DNA from: Kouleothrix aurantiaca
GTDB taxonomy: Bacteria > Chloroflexota > Chloroflexia > Chloroflexales > Roseiflexaceae
NCBI GenBank assembly: GCA_001399705.1
Contig: LJCR01000020.1
Span: forward strand, 1 to 14,116
Length of the DNA: 14,116 nucleotides
Direction of reading: 5' to 3'
Shown here in pieces: positions 1 through 6,946 of this stretch. Within the stretch, counting starts at the first letter, position 1. Every line of letters begins with the position of its first letter. A program made the translations under genes and the position numbers. The notes under the pieces were generated by a model that made no database searches, was not told the DNA's origin, and saw only the letters and a program-made list of their open reading frames with translations.

Positions 1-8
1 GTTGGTGG

Positions 9-465
9 CTATTCCTGATTGATCGCCGGGCGGCGGAATATCTTGCCATCGGCGAATGCGTTGCCTTCGACCAGGAACTGCACGCCCCGGATGGTTCTGA
101 GTGTCGTGGGCGACTCGACCACGGTGCGCATGGCGGTGTCGAGCTCGGGCGCGCGGGCAAATTGCTCGGTGAAATCGACCAGCGCCACATCGCCATTCAG
201 CTTGATGCCGCGCAGCTGTGTGCCCTCGGGCAACACGCGCCGCACAACGCCATTGTACGAGCCAGGGCCTTCGAGCAATGCCTGCACCGTGGCCTGGGCG
301 GTTTGCTTGGTTTTCGGCACCATGCGGATCAGGCGGATGTCGTGGTTGCTGCTGGCCGACGGGAAGTACAGCGGCAGGAACTCGGTGGCCGAGTAGTCGG
401 TGGCCAGGTTCTGCGGGTTCAGCGGGTTAAGGATCGGCCGCGCCCGCGCCGCGCGTCGCCAGCCC
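9..465 (-). pseudogene. GerMN-domain protein, C-terminal fragment
   Basis: The translation from about 465 down to the stop at 9 matches the GerMN domain, known from spore-germination protein GerM and from many non-sporulating bacterial lipoproteins. Visible features are LPLYFPSAS, IRLIRMVPKT, ATVQALLEGP, VRRVLPEGTQL, a VDFTEQF strand motif and the final VQFLVEG. GerMN proteins usually carry an N-terminal signal peptide or lipobox. None is present here, and the open frame upstream of about 465 is only a shadow of the overlapping DUF2298 frame. The fragment therefore begins where the DUF2298 remnant ends, one frame over. It is probably a 3' gene remnant fused by a deletion. Alternatively it is a genuine membrane-anchored fusion broken by a one-base indel at about 430-465. 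The domain assignment is firm; the origin of the fusion is inferred. Confidence 0.75.
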
Positions 466-862
466 GCCAAACAAGATCGCCGCGACCGGCAGGCCAAGCG
501 CCAGCAGCGCGTAGATCGCCAGCAGCCACAGCACAATCGCCACCGGCTGCGACTGCCCGAGCGCACTCCAGCTATATTCGGGCACGGCCTTGAGCGTGTA
601 CACCGGCTGCGCCAACTGCGTGCTGCGCGGCGCGGGGTACGTGGGCGCGCGCGTGTCCAGCGTGGTCGAAAGCACGGCCAGCGCATCCTTGCCGCGCGGC
701 ACGCGGAAGATCTGGGTCGAACCCTCGCTGTACACGCGTTCGAGCGTGCCCGCGTCGGCCATTGCCTGGAACTTTGCCAGGCCAGCAGCCGGGTAGAGCG
801 CGCGCTCCAGCTTGCCTTGCAGCGACTTGAGCGATCGTTTGTGTAGCGGTGTCGGCATACAT
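427..862 (-). pseudogene. DUF2298-like membrane protein fragment
   Basis: This reading frame runs from the Tn3 end at 862 to a stop at 427. It contains GKLERALYPAAGLAKF, then GTLERVYSEGSTQIFRVPRG. Near its end, residues VAIVLWLLAIYALLALGLPVAAILFGGL form two hydrophobic stretches of membrane type. From memory, the order (a LER..Y...GLAKF block, a VY..G...I(Y/F).V strand, then YSW and an LWLL..Y.LGL..P helix) resembles DUF2298 (YYY) proteins, very large integral membrane proteins typical of Chloroflexi. Only about 140 residues remain. The 5' side is cut exactly at the outer edge of the Tn3-family terminal repeat and the 3' side runs into the GerMN fragment out of frame. It is probably not expressed as a working protein. 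Without a profile search the family call is moderately secure. Confidence 0.55.
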
Positions 863-900
863 GGGCTGTTAGGAGCGAGCGTGTAATTTACAACGCTATC
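863..900 (+). repeat. Tn3-family 38-bp terminal inverted repeat
   Basis: The 38 bases begin with GGG and end TTTACAACGCTAT, the arrangement of Tn3-family ends (GGGG at the outer tip, ACGCTA at the inner tip). In particular the ATTTACAACGCTA block matches the Tn1546-type end as I recall it. It lies 35 bases beyond the tnpA stop codon, where the tnpA-proximal repeat is expected. The matching far end was not found in this window. Confidence 0.8.
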
Positions 901-934
901 GACTTTTTTCACAAACCTTCTCGGTACCGGAACC

Positions 935-3708
935 TCAAACATCTTCTCCATCCTCGGGTCGATCTCCGGCCAGTGGCTCTGTGCGAATACGCAGCGGCCG
1001 GCGCCCATTTTGCCGCTGCGGCTCGCTCAGGTCAAAGTGGTAGCTCCCATGGAAGGTGATGTGCTCCCATAGTAGCGGCGTCACATGCTGGAGATCGGCC
1101 TCGTTGATCGGATAGCCTGTCAGTCGTAGGTGGTCGATCGCGTCCATCATATAGCGCGTGTTCCAGACCACGATTGCGTTGATGATCAGGCTCATACAGG
1201 TCGCCCGGTTGAGCTGGCTCAGGTAATCACGTTCGCGGAACAGTCCTTGCTGCCCGAAGAATACCTCGCGCGCCAGGGCATGCAGCAACTCGCCCTTATT
1301 AAGCGTGTGGTGGATGCGCCGGCGATAATCCTCGTCGCTGATATAATGCAACGCTGCGATCGTCTTGAAGACCCGCCCCAGTTCTTGAATGCCTGAAGCT
1401 TGCTCACCAACAGCTGCGCCGTGACCGTCCCGTCCTGGAGCGAGGCCGCGATCCGGTGCATCTCGTCCCAATTGGCCCGGATGTGCGCCCGATTGATCCG
1501 CGGCCCCCGAAAGAGCGGCCCAAGGGTGCCGCGACGGTGCTCGCGCTCCATCGGGTAGAGAATCTGGGATGGCAGATCCCGGATGCGCGGCGAGAAGATG
1601 CGGCTCTCCAGCTCGAACAGCCCGAATATCAGCTCCGTGTAGCCATGGGTATCGGTGAAATGTTCCTTAATCGGCAACTCCGTCTCATGATGCAGTGCCG
1701 CGTCCAGCACGGCCGCCGACTCGCGGATATCACAGCGAATAACATCCAGATAGGGCTGCGACCCCTGATCGCTGGTCATGTCGTAGACCGTGACGCCGCG
1801 GGTGCGCGTGGGCAAGCGCGGGTTGTGCCGCGCATAGAGCGAGCGTGCGGTGACACCGAAGCGGATGCCATCCGACATCGCTGAGGTACCGGGGCCAAAG
1901 GTGGCGGCCAGCGGCAGGCTGTGGTGATAGTCCACCAGTGCGATGATCGCCTGGCGGATGGTCGCCTCGCGCATGTACCAGTCGGCGGTATGGACGAGCT
2001 TGTGGTACGAGAGGCCAGACGCCTCGGCCATCGTGGCCAGCGGGAGGTTGCAGCCCTGAGCCAGAATCACCGCGAAGATGCACATATCCAACAGTACATC
2101 TCGCCCAGTGGCGGGCTGCCGCATATCTGCGTTGGGGTGGGTGAAGTGCTGGCGAAAGGGGAGCCAACTGTTCACTTCGATGAGCAGCGCCGGCAGCTTC
2201 ACGCGCGGCAGCAGTTCGACGATCGCCTTGCGCAAGGCTTTGGCACTGGCGGGGATCTCGATCTTCTCATCGCGAGAAAGCACGAGTTGGCCGTCCTCGA
2301 TGCGTGCAAAACTGTTCTCCTCCCAGGTATCCTCCACCTGCTTCAGCGCGGCGGCGAAGCGCTCGGCCACATGGTCGAGATAGGTATCCACGTTTGGAGA
2401 ACCATGCCAGGCATCAAACCAGTTCGCCCGCCGCTCGGCCCAGGCTGCCTGGGGATGTAGGTAGCTCTCCCAGTCGCGGTGCTGGCGGCTACCCGGCACC
2501 AGAATGTCGGCCGAGCGGAGCTGGCGCCGCAACTGCTCGGCCAAGCCCAGCATCCACAGTTGATGGTCGATCGTGTCAGGGCTGGGGCACACCACAGAGC
2601 GCCAGCGATCATCCAGAAAGCTGAGCGGTACCTCGGGCGGCAGCTTCTTCCATCTGGGTTTGGTCGTATCGAGGTGGTTGATGAACGCCAGCGCATCCAA
2701 GGTGGGGCGCGCCGCATCCGTGCCGGTGAAGGGGATGGCATCGAGTACATCGACCAAAAACGAGCGTAGGTGACTGTACCGCTTGACGACGAAGGCAAAG
2801 ATATTGAAGTCTTCTGGCTGGACCAGCGCGGCCGACTCGTCGTAGGCGCGTTGCAGCGCCTCCGCGGGGATCGCGCCGAAGGCCTGCTGGCGCACCTGGT
2901 CATCGGGAATGTCCCGGTCGAGCACAATCGCCGTGATGGTGCGGAAGAGGATGAGCTTCGCGTTGATGTGCTTGCCCTGCTGCTTGAACTCCTCATCGCG
3001 CTCCTTCTCGGACTGGCTGAAGATCCGGCCGATCAGGACATCCAACATCTCGATAATGTCGTCTGTAACCTCCTGGATAAGATCCTGGAGCAAGCAGACC
3101 AGGATGACATAGCGTTTGGGCGGATCGAACCGCTTGAGGGAGCCGGCGTGGTAAGAGTGCCCGAGTTGGGCGAACTGGCGCACACGATTGCGATTGAGCA
3201 CACGCAGATCCAGGTCGGTCACGGTCAGCGCAAGGATCGTGGCGCGCTTGCTCAACAGTTCGCCAATGGCATTGACCGAGGCAGCAGGCGCGGCGGTTTT
3301 CAGCCAGGCAAAGGTCGAGCCGCGCCGCCCTTGCGAGCGCGTGAGCAGGGCTTCCAGGTTCGCAATCTGGGCGGGCTGGAGTTGGCGCATGACCACCTGC
3401 TGAATCTGCTCCTCGGCAACCATGCGTGCGTATCCAACCAGGCGCTGGAGGGTGCTGACGGCCGGGAAGAGGATGCGGGCACGGCGCAGCCAGTCCTCAG
3501 CTTCGGCGATCAGGACACCAGCGTCGTCGCGGTGCATGGCGCGCTGGATCAGATAGGTGCGCAGTGCATCGCTGTCGGCTGCTGCGTAGGACCGTAACCC
3601 CAGGTAGGTGCGGATCTGCGCGACGTGATCATCGCGGGTTTGTGGGCGGGATGCGTAGGTGGTCAATGCAGAGGGGTTAATGTCGAGTTGGAGGCTGATA
3701 AAATGGAT
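935..3708 (-). pseudogene. tnpA: Tn3-family transposase TnpA, 5'-truncated and frameshifted
   Basis: This is the DDE transposase that would act on the 38-bp ends of its transposon. Reading continues upstream of a TTG at 3666 through LQLDINPSALTTYASRPQTR to the IS1595 junction at 3708. That corresponds to the middle of the N-terminal DUF4158 region, so about 60-90 residues are missing. The central part shows the first two catalytic aspartates in SDGIRFGV and YDMTSDQGSQPY. At about 1374-1380 one base is missing (AAC TGG GGC GGG against the expected RVF frame). The true C-terminus continues in another frame from GRVFKTIAALHYISDEDYRRR through LNKGELLHALAREVFFGQQG, which holds the third catalytic residue (E of NKGE), down to a stop at 935. 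The frameshift separates that glutamate from the two aspartates, so the enzyme should be inactive. The indel lies in a short C run, so an assembly error is possible. Confidence 0.95.
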
Positions 3709-3731
3709 GGCTCAATAGTACAACTAGTGCA
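3709..3731 (+). repeat. IS1595 left terminal inverted repeat
   Basis: These 23 bp pair with 4663-4685 with two mismatches. A possible -10 box (TATACT, 3739-3744) for the transposase lies just inside, without a convincing -35. Confidence 0.9.
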
Positions 3732-3751
3732 AACTTGGTATACTACCGGGT

Positions 3752-4682
3752 ATGGATTTTCCAATTCTTACTCTGCTGGATACCGAGGCGAGCGTCGCCT
3801 GGATCGAACAGCATTTCCATCCGGATGGCTTTGGCTGTCCACATTGTCAGGCCAGCCTGGCCCACGCGCGCTTGTTCCGTATCAATCGCGGTAGTGGTCT
3901 GCCAGTCTATCGCTGCCGAAACTGCCAAGGCGTCTATACGCTCTATACTCGCACGATCTTCGAAGGCGCGCAGCTGTTGCCCACCCAAGTGGTCTTGCTG
4001 CTGCGTGGCGTGTTCCACGGTCAGTCCAGCGCGCAACTCGCACGCGAGCTCGACCTGACCGAGAAAACAGTCCTGAAATGGCGGCATCGCCTGCACGACC
4101 GTGCCGAGGCAATACAACCCGACACACCACTGCCGGATAGTGCGACTGAGAGCGACGAAATGTTCCAGAACGCCGGGGAAAAAAAGTGACGAGCATTTCA
4201 ATCCGGCTGACCCACCGCGCTGTCGGGCGAATAAGCGGCGCGGACGTGGCACATATGCTAATGACCGGCCGCCGATCCTGGGAACTGTGGGACGCGTGAG
4301 TGGACAGGTGCGTCTGCGGGTGGTCCTGGACACCAAACAGACCACGTTGCGCGCGCATGTAGAGCAGTTTACTGGAGCAGGAACGCACGTCTATACCGAC
4401 GAATACGAGAGTTACGCGACGATTGCGCGACCACATGCCACGGTGTGCCACGCGGCACGGGAATGGGCGCGTGATGCGGACGGTGATGGGACGCGCGAAG
4501 CACACACCAACAGCTGTGAAGGCCTGTGGAGTGGATTGCGGACATATTTGCGCGTGTTCCGTGGCGTGCATAAGGCCTATCTCAGCGGCTATGTGGCGAT
4601 GCATGAGTTTCGGGTCAATTTGAAAGCGGTCAGCGAGTTGTTCGTGGCTGCTCTCGTTACCGTGCACTACTTGTACTCTTGA
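3752..4682 (+). pseudogene. IS1595-family transposase, split by frameshift at A7
   Basis: This is an ISXO2-like DDE transposase. The N-terminal zinc ribbon is clear (CPHC near residue 32 and CRNC near residue 55). A helix-turn-helix region follows (SSAQLARELDLTEKTVLKWRHRL), then the start of the catalytic domain, SDEMFQNAGEK. The first frame stops at TGA 4187-4189, just after a run of seven A (4179-4185). The protein continues one base out of frame as DEHFNPADPPRCRANKRRGRGTY through DEYESYATIARPH and HTNSCEGLWSGLRTYLRVFRGVHKAYLSGYVAMHEFR, the conserved C-terminal motif. Six A residues would restore one reading frame of about 310 codons. Either this is an inactivating one-base insertion, or transcriptional slippage on the A7 run yields some full-length protein. 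IS1595 elements are not generally known to use frameshifting, so I favour a mutation. There is no strong ribosome binding site before ATG 3752. Confidence 0.9.
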
Positions 4683-4685
4683 GCC
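4663..4685 (-). repeat. IS1595 right terminal inverted repeat
   Basis: This is the reverse complement of 3709-3731 with two differences. It contains the transposase stop codon. Confidence 0.9.
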
Positions 4686-4777
4686 AAAGTATTAGGCTAT
4701 GAGATTAGTTCAGGAAAGTGCCACCACGAGAAGTTCGTTGCATTGGGAAGCTCTAAAAAAGCAGTCAGCTTCGGTGC
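4686..4777. other. Short stretch between IS1595 and IS3; former downstream flank of the membrane-protein gene
   Basis: These 92 bases are neither IS1595 nor IS3. Joined across the GTGC duplication to 6990 onward, they supply the last two codons (CGA AGC) and the TGA stop (4767-4765) of the interrupted membrane protein gene on the minus strand. A T6 run on the minus strand follows that stop closely (4762-4754 region), but I see no strong stem. A small minus-strand open frame across this stretch is judged fortuitous. Confidence 0.65.
4774..4777 (+). repeat. 4-bp target site duplication (GTGC), left copy of IS3 no. 1
   Basis: GTGC lies directly outside the TGACATGAG end and is repeated at 6986-6989 directly outside the other end. 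A 4-bp duplication is usual for the IS407 type of IS3 element. Confidence 0.85.
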
Positions 4778-4829
4778 TGACATGAGACCCAAGAACTGGT
4801 CAAGTCCCAATGTTATAGCGGTTTGCGGA

Positions 4830-5779
4830 TCACTTGAGCATTGGCGATGAAACGAGATAGCCACAATGGTCGAAGAATGCACGGGCGTCAGCCGATGTGA
4901 TTGTGGCAAGTGCTTCCGCAATGGCCGCTTCAAGCGCCTCTTTGGTGCGAGCCGCTGCACGCCGTACCGCCTGTTTGATCTTGGCGAATGCCAGTTCAAT
5001 CGGTGTGAGGTCAGGTGAATAGGCCGGCAAAAACCAGACGTCACACTGCTTGTGCGCAAGCAACGGCTCCAATCGCGCACGTTTGTGGGCACTGAGATTG
5101 TCAAACACCACGATTTGGCCCTTTTGCAGCGTTGGAGCAAGAACGTGTTCGACATATGCTTCAATCGCCAAATGGTCGGCACCGCCCTCGAAGAGCATTG
5201 GCGCTTGCATGCCCGCAGTCGACAGGGCGGCGATCAAGGTCGTATTGGGTGGTGTATTCCGGGGTGTTTGCTCAGACACACGTACGCCGGCAGGCGCACG
5301 TCCATAGCGTGGCGTCATATCAAGGTTATAGCCGGTTTCGTCAACGACGACGAATGCTTCAGCCGCGTGTTGCAGGATGCGCAGGCGATAGGTACAGCGC
5401 AGACCTTCGTCACGCTCGAGCGCAGTCAGGCTCTTTTTTTTCGTGGCAAGCCGATGGTGGCAAGCGTGCGGCACATTGTCGCTTGGCTGACGCGCACACC
5501 GGTTTGTTGCGCCCATGCATCGCACAGGTGGGCGAGTGTGGCATCGGGGCCAGCAGCAACAAGATCGGCCAGGGCTGGATGCTGGGTGCTGGGAATGGCA
5601 GGCTGCGGGCCACCAGCGTGTGGACGCGCGGCCAAACTGTCGGAGGTACGGTGCTGTTTGAGGTAGCGCGTCAAGGTGGATTGCGAAATCTGGAAGATGC
5701 GCAGCACGTCGGCTCGCGACAGCCCTTCCGTCACTGCCGCAACCACGCGTTGGCGTAAATCGAGAGAATAGGCTTTCAT
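4830..5779 (-). CDS. IS630-family transposase, OrfAB by -1 frameshift
   Basis: This Tc1/mariner-type DDE transposase cuts and joins at TA. The start chosen is ATG 5779, giving MKAYSLDLRQRVVAAVTEG, the usual IS630 opening, rather than an upstream ATG at 5803. The first frame holds the paired helix-turn-helix DNA-binding region (GLSRADVLRIFQISQSTLTRYLKQ, then VSQATMCRTLATIGLPRKK) and stops at TGA 5426-5428. The second frame continues KSLTALERDEGLR with the catalytic triad intact: D in VVVDETGYN, D in IVVFDNLSAHK, E in SPDLTPIELAFAKIKQ. It ends SSPMLK at 4830. A run of eight A at 5441-5434 (minus) contains the slippery A AAA AAA G. A -1 slip gives the continuous sequence LPRKKKSLTALERDE, as in other IS630 members. 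Total length is about 317 residues, normal for the family, so it is potentially active. Confidence 0.93.
5434..5441 (-). promoter_or_regulatory. Programmed -1 frameshift site of IS630 transposase
   Basis: Eight consecutive A on the minus strand followed by G give the slippery heptamer A AAA AAA. The first-frame TGA comes two codons later, and the second frame is open at that point. Sequence and position are those expected for IS630-family translational frameshifting. Confidence 0.8.
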
Positions 5780-5799
5780 GCGCACAGTATGCCATATAC

Positions 5800-6651
5800 T
5801 CAATCCGTTTGCAAACCGCTATAGGGATCCTGCGATTTTGTTTGGGCTTCGAACCAGGCCGCTTTGAATTCCAGCGGCGTGAGATAGTCGAGCTGGCTGT
5901 GCGGTCGCTCAGTGTTGTAGTGCCGCCGGTACGCGCCAAGCCGAACCGATGCCTCAGCCAGTGAGGTGAAGACGTGCAGATTCAAGCACTCGTCGCGCAC
6001 CGTCCCGTTGAACCGTTCCTCCTTTCCATTCTGCCACGGCTTGCCTGGCTCGATGTAGAGAGTCTGGACACCATACTGCACCAGCCACGTCTGTACGGCT
6101 ATCGCCACAAATTCCGCACCATTGTCACTGCGCAGATAGGCCGGTGCCCCGTGCTGTCCAACCAAAGCCGCCAGCACGCCGATCACTCGTTCCGCCGAGG
6201 TCGTCAGCGCCACATCGAGCGCCAGCCCTTCGCGCGTGAACTCATCCATTACTGTCAGAATGCGCAGCGGCGTGCCGTCGGCCAAGGCATCCTCGACAAA
6301 ATCATAGGCCCAAATATGGCCAGGATAGGCGGCCTGCAAGCGCTCCGGGCGCGTGCGGCGCGTGCGCTTGCGCACGACACGACGTACTTGCATCCGATGG
6401 AGCCGCCACAATCGGCGCACGCGCTTGTGGTTGACCGTCTCGCTGCGATTGAGCAGGGCGTTGATCCGGCGATAGCCGTAGCGCGGGTGCTGAGCAGCCA
6501 AGGCCTGCATTTGGTTCACCAACACGGTATCGTCGGTTGGGTGTGCGGCGTAGCGAAAGGTCGAGCGATAGATTTGCACCAATGCACAAGCGCGGTGCAC
6601 CGACACGCCGCCATGTACGAAGAACTGCACCGCCTCGCGTCGCTCGGTCAT
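5800..6651 (-). CDS. IS3-family transposase OrfB (IS3 no. 1), stop codon lost to IS630
   Basis: This is the catalytic half of the IS3 (IS407-like) transposase. An HTH_21-like helical region lies at the N-terminus (HPRYGYRRINALLNR). The rve integrase core follows, with D in IWAYDFVED, D in LRSDNGAEF and E in PWQNGKEERFNG, and the typical C-terminus YNTERPHSQLDYLTPLEFKAAW. The frame is normally entered by a -1 slip from orfA, although an ATG exists at 6651. The original protein ended KSQDP with TAA formed by the TA at the terminal repeat. The IS630 insertion on exactly that TA changed CCC TAA to CCC TAT AGC, adding SGLQTD before a TGA at 5800. The six-residue tail may be harmless to the enzyme. 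The interrupted left end is the likelier handicap for mobility. Confidence 0.93.
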   Translation of the reverse strand: MTERREAVQFFVHGGVSVHRACALVQIYRSTFRYAAHPTDDTVLVNQMQALAAQHPRYGYRRINALLNRSETVNHKRVRRLWRLHRMQVRRVVRKRTRRTRPERLQAAYPGHIWAYDFVEDALADGTPLRILTVMDEFTREGLALDVALTTSAERVIGVLAALVGQHGAPAYLRSDNGAEFVAIAVQTWLVQYGVQTLYIEPGKPWQNGKEERFNGTVRDECLNLHVFTSLAEASVRLGAYRRHYNTERPHSQLDYLTPLEFKAAWFEAQTKSQDPYSGLQTD

Positions 6652-6653
6652 CG

Positions 6654-6923
6654 TCAGCCCTTTTTTGAGAGCAACTCTTTGAACAGATCAAGTTCGAGCA
6701 CGCGCTCGGCCAGCAAGCGCTTGAGACGTGCATTCTCTTTCTCCAGTTCTTTGAGCCGTTGCGCCTCATTGACCGACATACCGCCATAGGCTTTGCGCCA
6801 GCGATAAAACGTATTCTCAGCAATCCCATGTTCGCGACACACGGCGGCAATCGTCTGCTCACCCTTCTCAGCTTGCTCAAGGATCTTGATGATCTGTTCG
6901 GCGGTATGCTGGTTGGTTTTCAT
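6654..6923 (-). CDS. IS3-family transposase OrfA (IS3 no. 1)
   Basis: This is the DNA-binding half of the transposase. Starting at ATG 6923 gives MKTNQHTAEQIIKILEQAEKG. A helix-turn-helix follows (IAAVCREHGIAENTFYRWRKAYGG), then a leucine-zipper-like coiled coil (AQRLKELEKENARLKRLLAERVLELDLFKELLSKKG). A strong ribosome binding site (AAGGAGGA, 6935-6928) lies 4-5 bases upstream and favours this ATG over the upstream in-frame one at 6953. The stop at 6654 follows immediately after the slippery run. With the -1 slip the product continues as GLTMTERREAVQ into OrfB, giving a full OrfAB of about 370 residues. Confidence 0.93.
   Translation of the reverse strand: MKTNQHTAEQIIKILEQAEKGEQTIAAVCREHGIAENTFYRWRKAYGGMSVNEAQRLKELEKENARLKRLLAERVLELDLFKELLSKKG
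6660..6666 (-). promoter_or_regulatory. Programmed -1 frameshift site A AAA AAG of IS3 no. 1
   Basis: On the minus strand TCA AAA AAG GGC TGA ends orfA. Slipping back one base at A AAA AAG yields GGG CTG ACG ATG, in frame with orfB. This is the canonical IS3-family signal. Confidence 0.85.
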
Positions 6924-6946
6924 GTCGTCCTCCTTCTTGGAGGATC

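Larger units (their letters stand above)
863..3708 (-). mobile_element. Tn3-family transposon remnant
   Basis: One terminal repeat (863-900) and most of a tnpA gene are present. At 3708 the element is cut by the left end of the IS1595-family element. No resolvase, res site or second 38-bp repeat is recognisable elsewhere in the window. Sequence right of the IS1595 copy (4686-4777) does not continue tnpA. The element is therefore a remnant, left by deletion or rearrangement at the IS1595 copy. Alternatively its other end lies outside the window, with the envelope-protein locus as possible cargo; the latter cannot be shown here. Confidence 0.8.
3709..4685 (+). mobile_element. IS1595-family (ISXO2-like) insertion sequence
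   Basis: The ends are GGCTCAATAGTACAACTAGT... on the left (3709-3731) and the complementary sequence on the right (4663-4685), agreeing at 21 of 23 positions. The element is 977 bp with a single transposase gene on the plus strand, whose TGA stop lies inside the right repeat. IS1595 elements normally duplicate 8 bp. Here the flanks are AAATGGAT and AAAGTATT, which do not match, so one or both flanks were rearranged after insertion. On the left it interrupts Tn3 tnpA. Confidence 0.93.
4816..5821 (-). mobile_element. IS630-family insertion sequence nested in the IS3 end
   Basis: Both ends read inward TAGCGGTTTGC (4816-4826 and the complement 5811-5821). Each is flanked by the TA dinucleotide (4814-4815, 5822-5823) that IS630/Tc1-mariner elements duplicate. 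The length is 1,006 bp with one two-frame transposase gene on the minus strand. Taking it out joins TGT-TA to GGGATCCTGC and rebuilds the IS3 terminal repeat, which proves the order of events: IS3 first, IS630 second. Confidence 0.95.

Noticed and set aside
9..686. Reading the GerMN frame as a 225-residue protein from its first ATG
   Set aside because: The first 80 or so residues are Arg/Cys/Ser-rich shadow of the DUF2298 frame, without signal peptide or family similarity.
2770..3597. Long plus-strand open frame of 275 codons (also 5974-6789, 271 codons)
   Set aside because: Both are exactly antisense to conserved transposase coding sequence and have no recognisable domains; they are high-GC shadows.
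3666..3708. TTG 3666 as the start of tnpA
   Set aside because: The frame remains open and family-like (LQLDINPSALTTYA) up to the IS1595 junction, so the true start has been cut off.
3701..4693. 8-bp target duplication for IS1595
   Set aside because: AAATGGAT and AAAGTATT agree at only four positions, no better than expected for neighbouring AT-rich sequence.
4697..4810. A minus-strand open frame (GLDQFLGLMSAPKLTAFLELPN...) that appears to continue the membrane protein in frame across the IS3 element
   Set aside because: The continuity depends on placing the IS3 ends at TGTTAGG. The true ends, fixed by TG...CA tips and the GTGC duplication, put part of this frame inside the IS and give an ancestral stop two codons after the insertion.
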